A DNA stretch of 6,139 nt from Pseudoalteromonas rubra (GTDB lineage Bacteria > Pseudomonadota > Gammaproteobacteria > Enterobacterales > Alteromonadaceae): the NCBI RefSeq assembly GCF_000238295.3, contig NZ_AHCD03000018.1, positions 1 through 6,139 on the forward strand, read 5' to 3'. A program made the position numbers and the translations under genes. The notes under the pieces are model-generated. The model saw only the letters and a list, made by a program, of their open reading frames with translations. It was not told the DNA's origin and made no database searches. Shown in pieces: positions 1 to 5,263 of the stretch; position 1 is the stretch's first letter, and the number at the start of each line of letters is the position of its first letter.

Positions 1-190
1 TAAACCTGAATTAAAAAGTACGGAGACATGCTTGGATACTCCCCGTTTGATAGGGGATTAAGACGGAACAAATGCGTCACACGCTTCTTTTGTTTTAGTT
101 TGGATACTCCCCGTTTGATAGGGGGTTAAGACCGTTACTTACTAACTCTCGGATACCACTACCTAGGTTGAATACTCGCCGTTTGATAGG

Positions 191-298
191 CTGAGAGCCG
201 CTCGGAAAAAGCACCGCTTTTTCAGGCTCGAAGGTGAGGCCTTGGATGGCCGAACTGGTTATAGCTTCAAGGATGAATCAATGTGCACATTGTGGAAC
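191..298 (+). repeat. Array-embedded structured element, copy 1 (short form)
   Basis: This non-coding element follows a repeat broken after GTTTGATAGG. It begins CTGAGAGCCG and contains a hairpin with arms GGAAAAAGC and GCTTTTTC, then GGCTCGAAGG, a GGCC-TTGGAT-GGCC dyad, an AGCTTCAAGGATGAATCA segment and the end motif GTGCACATT. It is followed by a degenerate type B repeat whose left end reads TATTG. It shares the GAACTGGTT variant with the copy at 5060-5170. Exact edges are uncertain by a few bases because the GG at 189-190 could belong to either the repeat or the element. Confidence 0.8.
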
Positions 299-459
299 TA
301 TTGTACGTTCTCCAGTTTATAGGGGATTAAGGCTTTTTATAAGTTGTTGATAGATATGGGGTTAGTTTCTACATTCCCCGCGCGAGAGGGGATTGAGACA
401 AAAACAAGTTTCCACTAGTATCTAAACCAAAGCGGTTTGGATACTCCCCGTTTAATAGG

Positions 460-581
460 CTGAGAGCCGCCCGGAAAAAGCAGTGCTTTTTCCGGCTCGA
501 AGGTAAGGCCTTGGATGGCCGATTCTGGCGAATGCACCGCTTAGCGCTTCATGGATGGATCAACAATACCGTTGTTGAACT
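460..581 (+). repeat. Array-embedded structured element, copy 2 (long form)
   Basis: It follows a broken repeat ending TTTAATAGG. Its first hairpin is the cleanest of the set: CCGGAAAAAGC, loop AGT, GCTTTTTCCGG, an 11-bp perfect stem. The GGCC-TTGGAT-GGCC dyad and the GCGCTTCATGGATG segment are present, with the longer GATTCTGGCGAATGCACC middle. The end is diverged: CAATACCGTTGTTGAAC stands where other copies have GTGCACATT. The next repeat is of type C and begins GTTTGG at 582. Confidence 0.8.
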
Positions 582-1022
582 GTTTGGTGAAATGACCCCA
601 ACTTTAGAGGGGATTGAGACAGCTTGCTCTAGCCAGCTAGTTACTATTAAAGGGTACCGGTGACCCCGATTTTAGAGGGGATTGAGACTTTTTTATCTCA
701 ACTCTACATGGGGGCTTGATGCCGCTGCGTTCCCCGCACGAGAGAGGATTGAGACGAATTGATGGCGACAACCTTTGTGTTGGTATACGGTTAGATACTC
801 CCCGTTTGATAGGGGGTTAAGGCAACCAAGCGTGGCCCATTTCATGATAAGCTGTTTGTTTGGATACTCTCCGTTTGATAGGGGATTAAGACTATACCAA
901 CCTGGCTTAGCGCCCTTAGGATACATGGTTTGGATACTCCCCGTTTGATAGGGGATTAAGACATCAAACCACTGTGCAGATGGGGTCAGGTCAATTTGTT
1001 TGGATACTCCCCGTTTGATAGG

Positions 1023-1143
1023 CTGAGAGCCGCCCGGAAAAAGCACTGCTTTTTCAGGCTCGAAGGTGAGGCCTTGGATGGCCGATTCTGGCGAACGCAC
1101 AACTTAGCGCTTCATGGACGAATCAAAGTGCACATTACTGACC
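1023..1143 (+). repeat. Array-embedded structured element, copy 3 (long form)
   Basis: It is joined to a repeat (998-1022) broken after GATAGG and has the same order of parts as copy 2: hairpin GGAAAAAGC/GCTTTTTC, GGCC dyad, GATTCTGGCGAACGCAC, GCGCTTCATGGACGAATC, then GTGCACATT. It is followed by ACCTATTGGACGCTCCCCG, the truncated last repeat of array 1. A 63-codon frame runs through it, but it also covers repeat and trailer sequence and has no credible start, so I do not call a protein. Confidence 0.8.
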
Positions 1144-1166
1144 TATTGGACGCTCCCCGTTTAACT

Positions 1167-1245
1167 GTCCAGCTTCGAGCACCGTAATGACCAACGACTC
1201 ATCGTCATTCCGCACTCGCTGCGGAATCTACCGTCAGACAACGCC
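1167..1245 (+). other. Array 1 trailer
   Basis: The sequence after the truncated last repeat contains ATGACCAACGACTCATCG, a REP-like palindrome, then CTACCGTCAGACAAC. The same order recurs after array 3 (ATGACCAACCATTCATCG at 5284-5301), and its latter part recurs just before leader 3 (CTACCTTCAGACAAC near 4469). It therefore marks the edge of a duplicated array unit. Confidence 0.7.
1204..1229 (+). repeat. REP-like palindrome (GTCATTCCGCA...TGCGGAATCT)
   Basis: The perfect 8-bp stem ATTCCGCA/TGCGGAAT has a 5-nt loop CTCGC (core 1207-1227), preceded by GTC. The layout GTCAT-CCG-loop-CGG-AT is the same as in the palindromes at 2238-2258 and 5403-5421, and decayed versions lie at 4445-4470 and 5301-5326. 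These look like members of one dispersed REP-like family. Confidence 0.75.
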
Positions 1246-1425
1246 GTTTGCGCTAACCTGTGGTTCTCACTAAAACCCCGGGAGGTTAGCGCTCGTATAA
1301 GCTCATGTTTATTATCATATTGTGTAATTTTGATATGTAGAATGCGCCAGCTATGTTCAAAATTGACCGAGGTTAGCGCAAAAGCAGGTTTCTGGCCTCG
1401 TGATATATAGGTTGTGGAGCAGAGT
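1246..1425 (+). promoter_or_regulatory. CRISPR leader and putative promoter of array 2
   Basis: This leader adjoins the first, intact type A repeat. It contains the 10-nt motif AGGTTAGCGC three times: inverted at 1250-1259, direct at 1283-1292 and direct at 1370-1379. The first two form a 10-bp inverted repeat around a 23-nt loop. A -10-like TATATA lies at 1404-1409, with no good -35 box. The third motif would be centred about 41 bases before a start placed 7 nt after the -10, a typical class II activator position. All these distances are the same in the leader at 4481-4666. Leader identity is well supported; the promoter reading is inferred. Confidence 0.85.
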
Positions 1426-2133
1426 GCTGCATTCCCCGCATGAGAGGGGATTGAGACACCACCAAGTACGGCGACACTCCTGCAAATCGAAGCTGCATTC
1501 CCCGCATGAGAGGGGATTGAGACGATGCTGTCACTGTCACCATCTTCACCATGGTTGCTGCATTCCCCGCATGAGAGGGGATTGAGACAAAAGTGTAATA
1601 ATATTTACAGTGCATTGTAAAGCTGCATTCCCCGCATGAGAGGGGATTGAGACCACCGTACTCAGAGGCACTTTTGGTGGTCCGTTGCTGCATTCCCCGC
1701 ATGAGAGGGGATTGAGACTGAGCTTTGGGCCTGCTCTTTTGGTGATACCTGTGCTGCATTCCCCGCATGAGAGGGGATTGAGACGGTTAATGATCTAACA
1801 AAGCGCCACTCACAAGGCTGCATTCCCCGCACGAGAGGGGATTGAGACAGCTCAGTCTGGCCTATCAGGCAAATGCCTATCAGCTGCATTGCCCGCACGA
1901 GAGGGGATTGAGACTTCAACTGGTGATTCAACCAATGCCGAATTCCCCGCTGCATTCCCCGCGCGCGAGGGGATTGAGACTTTTCAGCCACGTCCTTGCC
2001 AGAAATGTAGATAACGTTTGGATACTCTCCGCTCGATTGGGGTTGAAAACGTAACTTGACGCATTGTCGATTGAAGTACCTGCACAGTCTTAAACTATTT
2101 CGCTGCATTCCCCGCACTAGAGGGGGTTAAGAC
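1426..2133 (+). CRISPR. CRISPR array 2 (11 repeats, 10 spacers)
   Basis: Repeats lie at 1426-1457, 1492-1523, 1557-1588, 1622-1653, 1687-1718, 1753-1784, 1817-1848, 1883-1914, 1949-1980, 2016-2050 and 2102-2133. The first six are identical 32-mers (GCTGCATTCCCCGCATGA, then GAGGGGATTGAGAC). From the seventh on they vary (CACGA, GCCCGCACGA, CGCGCGA). The tenth is a 35-nt type B repeat, and the last has a type A head with a type B tail (GGGTTAAGAC). Spacers are 32-35 nt except the last, which is 51 nt. Uniform leader-proximal and degenerate distal repeats fit addition at the leader end. The stem is TCCCC/GGGGA with an 8-nt loop. A handle of ATTGAGAC would fit types I-B, I-C, I-D or III, but no cas gene is present to decide. 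Confidence 0.98.
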
Positions 2134-2237
2134 TTAATCAATGCCAACTCAAACTCTTGAGATTGCACGCCTGGCAACGCTCAGGTGCAAAACAGAATGC
2201 TTAGGCCCAATCGTCCATTTGGTCGTTGGCTAAGTCG

Positions 2238-2258
2238 ATACCGGATCAAGTCCGGTAT
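2238..2258 (-). repeat. REP-like palindrome (ATACCGGA-TCAAG-TCCGGTAT)
   Basis: The perfect 8-bp stem has a 5-nt loop. Read on the minus strand it is GTTATACCGGACTTGATCC, similar to the GTCAT-type palindrome at 1204-1229. A near-identical copy lies at 5403-5421. Confidence 0.8.
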
Positions 2259-2264
2259 AACAAA

Positions 2265-2291
2265 AGTTTGGTGGTTGAGTGCTACCAAACT
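2265..2291 (-). terminator. Possible terminator of the PD40 gene
   Basis: On the minus strand an 8-bp stem AGTTTGGT/ACCAAACT with an 11-nt loop is followed by TTTGTTAT, about 70 nt past the stop codon of the 2359-3207 gene. The stem is AT-rich and the T run short, so it would be a weak terminator. Confidence 0.4.
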
Positions 2292-2358
2292 CAGCCATAT
2301 TCCACTAGCTCAAATGCCGGGCGAACGCAGTGGCTGAGCATAGGTACAGACAGCTAGT

Positions 2359-3207
2359 TTACAACTTTGGCCTGAATTGCTCGATGATTTGCGCATCTAC
2401 CCAGTAGGGGTCGCCAATAAAATAGCGGCTGCCGTCTTCTCTAGTTTTGGTCTCACCACGCCAGAAGAACAGGTATTTGCCATCAGGCGTTACTTTGGGG
2501 CGTTGCTCGTACAATGGCGTGTTTATCTTGTCACCCATATTGATGGCTTCTCCCCAGCTACCGTCTGACTGCCGGAAGCTGATGTAGATATCGGGTGTGT
2601 TTTCGCCGTCCTTTTCAGCATCCCACATAAGGTACGATTCGTCTGGTGCAACAAAAGGATGGGCAATGTACTTGCCTTTGTTAACCGCTTTGCTCATTTT
2701 GATTGGTGTTTCGTACTTACCATTGACCCGGCGTGAATAACTTAAATGCCCGCTGCCGTCGTCAAAATTTAACACGTAAAAGAAAATGGTATCGGCAGCC
2801 GAGCGGGCATAGCCAATAATAGGAATATCTTCAAATGGTGCCATTTTTTTAATTTCTGATACGGGCGGGCTAAAGCGCGACTGATAGGCGCTGGCCTCAT
2901 CAGCAGGAATTGTTTTCCAGCGCCAGTTGTCGCTTGTGTATTGCATTGCCATTAATGTGCCTTGTCCGTATTCACCGCCATAGCGGGTAAATGACAGTTC
3001 AGTCATGTCGGGTAAAAACAACACTTCTGATTCAAGGTGTCTATCGGTTGAAATCACCCCAGGTGCAAAGGGCTGAGGTGTCAGCCCTGGAGATGGTTGG
3101 CCAAGATAAGGGCCTTTAAATTCAGTTGTTTGATCATGTGCGTGGCTGCTGTGGCTGGTTGTCAATGCAGCAAGTAATAACGGAAAAATGCGATAAACAG
3201 AGTGCAT
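2359..3207 (-). CDS. Exported PD40 (WD40-like beta-propeller) protein
   Basis: This is a 282-aa protein. Residues 1-23 form a signal peptide: a short basic N-terminus (R6), a hydrophobic core FPLLLAAL and a likely cleavage after SHA at 23. The mature part would be periplasmic or secreted. Three stretches look like PD40 propeller strands: around 57-76 (LESEVLFLPDMTELSFTR), 181-197 (IAHPFVAPDESYLMWDA) and 233-251 (YEQRPKVTPDGKYLFFWR). The run DIYISFRQSDGSWGEAINMG at 206-225 is typical of the family, and the GDPYWVDAQII end resembles family C-termini. PD40 repeats are known from TolB and from many exported proteins without known function; the length fits one incomplete or small propeller. There is no enzyme motif I can name. 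ATG 3205-3207 is preceded by AAGGAA at good spacing. It lies downstream of the HEAT-like gene on the same strand but 299 bases away, so co-transcription is doubtful. No link to CRISPR is visible. Confidence 0.9.
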   Translation of the reverse strand: MHSVYRIFPLLLAALTTSHSSHAHDQTTEFKGPYLGQPSPGLTPQPFAPGVISTDRHLESEVLFLPDMTELSFTRYGGEYGQGTLMAMQYTSDNWRWKTIPADEASAYQSRFSPPVSEIKKMAPFEDIPIIGYARSAADTIFFYVLNFDDGSGHLSYSRRVNGKYETPIKMSKAVNKGKYIAHPFVAPDESYLMWDAEKDGENTPDIYISFRQSDGSWGEAINMGDKINTPLYEQRPKVTPDGKYLFFWRGETKTREDGSRYFIGDPYWVDAQIIEQFRPKL

Positions 3208-3212
3208 GGCGG

Positions 3213-3218
3213 TTCCTT
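3213..3218 (-). promoter_or_regulatory. Ribosome binding site of the PD40 gene
   Basis: The minus strand reads AAGGAACCGCCATG. This is a good Shine-Dalgarno sequence 5-7 nt from the start codon at 3207, and it supports that start. Confidence 0.75.
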
Positions 3219-3431
3219 ATTGTTCTGGTTTTTTGTGGCTGAATAAGACAGGGCTGCCTCTACAGTAACGTGTTGACTGTTTACTGCCTGATTTTGCATT
3301 GATTTTTGATTGATTTAATTCTGCTAAGAAAATTCGGCTGCTTTGTACTTTTCAAACTAAACACTCTCAGTGTTGCAATGAGATTTTAAGCTCTTGATTA
3401 ATAAGATTATTACTTTGATATGGGATTGAGC

Positions 3432-3480
3432 TGATTGGCCGTGGTAGCGATGATTTAATCTATCGTTTGCAGGCCAATCA
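3432..3480 (-). terminator. Long hairpin downstream of the HEAT-like gene
   Basis: The outer 9-bp perfect stem TGATTGGCC/GGCCAATCA encloses an inner dyad CGAT-GATT/AATC-ATCG. It starts about 26 nt past the stop codon of the 3507-4280 gene. No T run follows on the minus strand, so it may be an mRNA 3'-end stabiliser or a Rho-dependent end rather than a classic terminator. Confidence 0.4.
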
Positions 3481-3506
3481 CGAAATAACCTATGTGTTTT
3501 TTCAGG

Positions 3507-4280
3507 CTAAATATCACCGATGAGCTTTCTGAATCGCAGATCCAGCGCCAGCTTGCGTACACTATATACTGGATCATGGATGCGACTTTGTAGCAGCGGA
3601 CCGGCAACGTTTTCTCCACCATTCAGTATCGATACGTAATAAATCGAGGAACGCCTGACATTATGATCCGGGTGATGTTGCGCGGACCAGGTAAATAGTT
3701 CAATGGTCTCCTGTCCCTGACCGGTCAGCCATGCCAGTGTGTAGGGAATACGTGTAGGGATGCCCTCTTTGGCGGTGGCGATGAGTGCTTCGGCAAGAGC
3801 GTTTCTGATCACGGGGAAGTGGGCCGTTAAACTTTTGTCTGCCATAAACTGGTTTCTTTTTTTAGGGTAACCGCTCTCTTCGTTATGGGTGTACTTGATC
3901 TGCACCGCAGCAAATGCCGACGCCACTTTGATCCGCTGTGCTTTATCCGGGTGTGAAAACAAACGTAAAAACTCATCCAGGGTTTCACCGGTCATAATCG
4001 CTTTAAAGGCGAGGGTTTCCTCGTAGGTGAAACCCTCCATCCATTTGGTCAGAACTGTGTGGTCAGTGTCATTGCTTTTTGGCTTTGCTGGCACTGATGG
4101 GATCGGGGCTGTTGAGTTGTTGATTGCCGTTGCGTAGCGCTCAACAAATGCTGGTGGCTCTGCATACACCACAGGTTGGCTATTTAAGCCACCCAACGTG
4201 TGAACCAGAAATACCGCCGCGACCAGGGCAATGGCAGTCAGAGAAATCAATATATGCTTTAATGGATAACGCAAGGTCAT
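3507..4280 (-). CDS. Membrane-anchored HEAT-repeat-like protein, function unknown
   Basis: This is a 257-aa protein. Residues 8-30 (HILISLTAIALVAAVFLVHTLGG) form one hydrophobic segment after a basic N-terminus (R4, K8), either an uncleaved anchor or an inefficient signal peptide. The rest would then face the periplasm. Residues 41-75 are proline- and serine-rich and look like a linker. From 76 on the protein is alpha-helical, with paired-helix units reminiscent of HEAT repeats: near 109-127 (HPDKAQRIKVASAFAAV), 151-170, 203-220 (HPDHNVRRSSIYYVSIL) and 235-250 (HDPVYSVRKLALDLRF). The HPD/HDP-xxx-VRR/VRK openings are typical of HEAT-like scaffolds, which usually bind other proteins. I see no catalytic motif and do not recognise a named family. 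ATG 4278-4280 has AAGGA 7 nt upstream. The gene ends 299 bases before the PD40 start. It sits between two CRISPR units, but nothing in it suggests a CRISPR role. Confidence 0.85.
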   Translation of the reverse strand: MTLRYPLKHILISLTAIALVAAVFLVHTLGGLNSQPVVYAEPPAFVERYATAINNSTAPIPSVPAKPKSNDTDHTVLTKWMEGFTYEETLAFKAIMTGETLDEFLRLFSHPDKAQRIKVASAFAAVQIKYTHNEESGYPKKRNQFMADKSLTAHFPVIRNALAEALIATAKEGIPTRIPYTLAWLTGQGQETIELFTWSAQHHPDHNVRRSSIYYVSILNGGENVAGPLLQSRIHDPVYSVRKLALDLRFRKLIGDI

Positions 4281-4287
4281 GATGTTG

Positions 4288-4292
4288 TCCTT
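4288..4292 (-). promoter_or_regulatory. Ribosome binding site of the HEAT-like gene
   Basis: The minus strand reads TTAAGGACAACATCATG, placing AAGGA 7 nt before the ATG at 4280. This supports the chosen start. Confidence 0.7.
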
Positions 4293-4444
4293 AATTCAGT
4301 CTTATTAGTGTTTAGGTCCTGAGAACCGATGATAAAAGGCTAAATGCTGCGTACTGATAGCGCATGACTTATCACTGATTTAAGGCTGATTTTTGGGTGT
4401 TTTGCGGGTACTATGTTGTACACTATGCTCACCAGTAACTTACT

Positions 4445-4470
4445 GTCATTGTGCACTTGATGCGTAATCT
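4445..4470 (+). repeat. Decayed REP-like palindrome before leader 3
   Basis: GTCATTGTGCACTTGATGCG followed by TAATCT aligns along its full 26 nt with 1204-1229, but the stem has lost several pairs. It is followed by ACCTTCAGACAAC, as in the array 1 trailer, so it marks the left edge of the second duplicated unit. Confidence 0.6.
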
Positions 4471-4480
4471 ACCTTCAGAC

Positions 4481-4666
4481 AACCCCGTTTGCGCTAACCT
4501 GTGGTTCTCATGAAAACCCCGGGAGGTTAGCGCTCCTGTAAGTTTATGTTTACCTTGGTATTATGTAATATGGATGCCTAGAATGCGGCTGCTTTGGGCG
4601 GTTCTGAGCGAGGTTAGCGCAAAAACCGGCTTTTGGTCTTGTACTATATAGGTTTTAGAGTAGGCT
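4481..4666 (+). promoter_or_regulatory. CRISPR leader and putative promoter of array 3
   Basis: This is a second copy of the leader at 1246-1425. The motif AGGTTAGCGC occurs inverted at 4491-4500 and direct at 4524-4533 and 4611-4620. The distance from the first motif to the first repeat is 176 bases in both leaders, and the offsets to motifs two and three (33 and 120) are also equal. The -10-like TATATA is at 4645-4650. Bases between the motifs differ at many places (for example GTTTACCTTGGTATTATG against GTTTATTATCATATTGTG), so conservation is concentrated in the motifs, the hairpin loop and the promoter region. Confidence 0.85.
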
Positions 4667-4952
4667 GCTGTATTCCCCGCGTGAGAGGGGATTGAGACTA
4701 TCTTCGCATGCCCCAGTATTTTTTGTAGCACTGCTGTATTCCCCGCGTGAGAGGGGATTGAGACCAATATCAAACTTAATTTGTGCGATGGACAGGCGCT
4801 GTATTCCCCGCGTGAGAGGGGATTGAGACAGCTCCGGGCGAGTATATTGTTTCTGATGGCTTGCTGTATTCCCCGCGTGAGAGGGGATTGAGATATCATT
4901 TCTGAACCACCAGTTGCATGGACATTCATGGCTGGATGCTTCCCGGTTGATG

Positions 4953-4965
4953 CACATCGTTGAAC
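4953..4965 (+). repeat. Remnant of the array-embedded element (3' end only)
   Basis: CACATCGTTGAAC joins a half repeat (4930-4952) to the next repeat, which starts TATTGGATACTCCCCG. It matches the 3' end of the full elements (GTGCACAT...TGAACTATTGG) with everything before it missing, so it looks like an internal deletion of a former element. Confidence 0.55.
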
Positions 4966-5059
4966 TATTGGATACTCCCCGTTTGATGTGGGATTAAGAC
5001 TTTTTCCATGATAGTCTGAATTCAATCTGTATTCGTTTGGATGTTCCCCGTTTGATAGG

Positions 5060-5170
5060 CTGAGAGCCGCCCGGAAAAAGCACCGCTTTTTCAGGCTCGA
5101 AGGTGAGGCCTTGGATGGCCGAACTGGTTGGCGCTTCATGGACGAATCACAACAGTGCACATTTCTGACC
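5060..5170 (+). repeat. Array-embedded structured element, copy 4 (short form)
   Basis: It follows a repeat broken after GATAGG and has hairpin GGAAAAAGC/GCTTTTTC, the GGCC dyad, the GAACTGGTT middle, GCGCTTCATGGACGAATC and GTGCACATT. A full repeat (5171-5205) follows with the TATTGG left end also seen after copies 1 and 3. It is the fourth insertion at the same repeat base in the same orientation. Confidence 0.8.
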
Positions 5171-5263
5171 TATTGGATACTCCCCGGTTGATAGGGGATT
5201 AAGACTCTCCACTCCTCATCTTTACTTCCATCGGATTTGGGTTTGGATACTCCCCGCTTAACT

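Larger units (their letters stand above)
1..1166 (+). CRISPR. CRISPR array 1 (leader-distal part, mixed repeats, interrupted by element copies)
   Basis: There are fourteen repeat positions: 30-64, 98-132, 166-190 (broken), 299-333 (degenerate), 368-399, 435-459 (broken), 582-620, 654-688, 724-755, 789-823, 858-892, 928-962, 998-1022 (broken) and 1144-1166 (terminal, truncated). Spacers are 33-35 nt; bases 1-29 are the end of a spacer cut by the window. Most repeats are a 35-nt type B beginning GTTTGGATACTCCCCG and ending GATAGGGGATTAAGAC. Positions 368 and 724 are a 32-nt type A (GCTGCATTCCCCGC, then GAGAGGGGATTGAGAC). Positions 582 and 654 are a type C with a TGACCCC...TTTAGAGGGG core. All can form a 4-5 bp CCCC/GGGG hairpin. 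After three broken repeats the next interval is a 108-122 nt element rather than a spacer. Orientation is taken from the homologous arrays 2 and 3, whose leaders are visible. No cas gene is present. Confidence 0.95.
2134..2358. other. Non-coding interval between array 2 and the PD40 gene
   Basis: I see no gene here. The interval holds a REP-like palindrome (2238-2258) and a hairpin (2265-2291) that could end transcription of the minus-strand PD40 gene. Unlike arrays 1 and 3, array 2 is not followed by the ATGACCAAC trailer, so its distal end has probably been lost or rearranged. Confidence 0.6.
3208..3506. other. Non-coding interval between the two minus-strand genes
   Basis: I see no gene here. 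The interval contains the PD40 ribosome binding site, a long dyad at 3432-3480 and, at 3413-3430, a short sequence resembling the 3' half of a type B CRISPR repeat. Confidence 0.5.
4667..5263 (+). CRISPR. CRISPR array 3 (type A repeats, then type B repeats and an element)
   Basis: Type A repeats at 4667-4698, 4733-4764, 4798-4829 and 4863-4894 are a sub-variant (GCTGTATTCCCCGCGTGA), identical except that the fourth ends GAGAT. Then come type B repeats: a degenerate half repeat at 4930-4952, 4966-5000, a broken one at 5035-5059, 5171-5205 and a truncated terminal one at 5241-5263 (CTCCCCGCTTAACT). Normal spacers are 33-35 nt. Two intervals are not spacers: a 13-nt element remnant (4953-4965) and a full element (5060-5170). 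The A-to-B order from the leader matches array 2, and the terminal truncation matches array 1. No spacer is shared with arrays 1 or 2 by eye. Confidence 0.96.

Noticed and set aside
191..298. The embedded element as an unusually long spacer or as a mini-insertion sequence with target duplication
   Set aside because: Near-identical copies in several places rule out an acquired spacer. No terminal inverted repeats or target duplications are visible, so a standard insertion sequence or MITE is not supported.
693..1100. Minus-strand frame of 135 codons across array 1
   Set aside because: It is the translation of repeats and an element (recurrent LNPLSNGEY and similar). It has no ribosome binding site and changes character with each spacer.
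996..1187. Plus-strand frame of 63 codons across element copy 3
   Set aside because: It starts inside a CRISPR repeat and covers element, truncated repeat and trailer. The equivalent frame is not kept in the other element copies, which differ by indels.
1373..2117. Minus-strand frames of 131 and 151 codons, and small plus-strand frames, in array 2
   Set aside because: Recurrent SQSPLMRGMQ and SIPSHAGNAA are repeat translations. The regular 32-nt repeat and roughly 33-nt spacer pattern explains them.
2377..2568. Plus-strand 63-codon frame
   Set aside because: It is the shadow of the PD40 gene on the opposite strand, which has a signal peptide, propeller motifs and a ribosome binding site.
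4281..4480. Search for a promoter or small gene upstream of the HEAT-like gene
   Set aside because: No convincing -35/-10 pair could be fixed by eye and no small ORF with a ribosome binding site was seen. Only the REP-like relic at 4445-4470 stands out.
4561..5160. Minus-strand frames of 199 and 100 codons in array 3
   Set aside because: They are also repeat translations (SIPSHAGNTA, LNPLSRGEY) running through leader, repeats and element.
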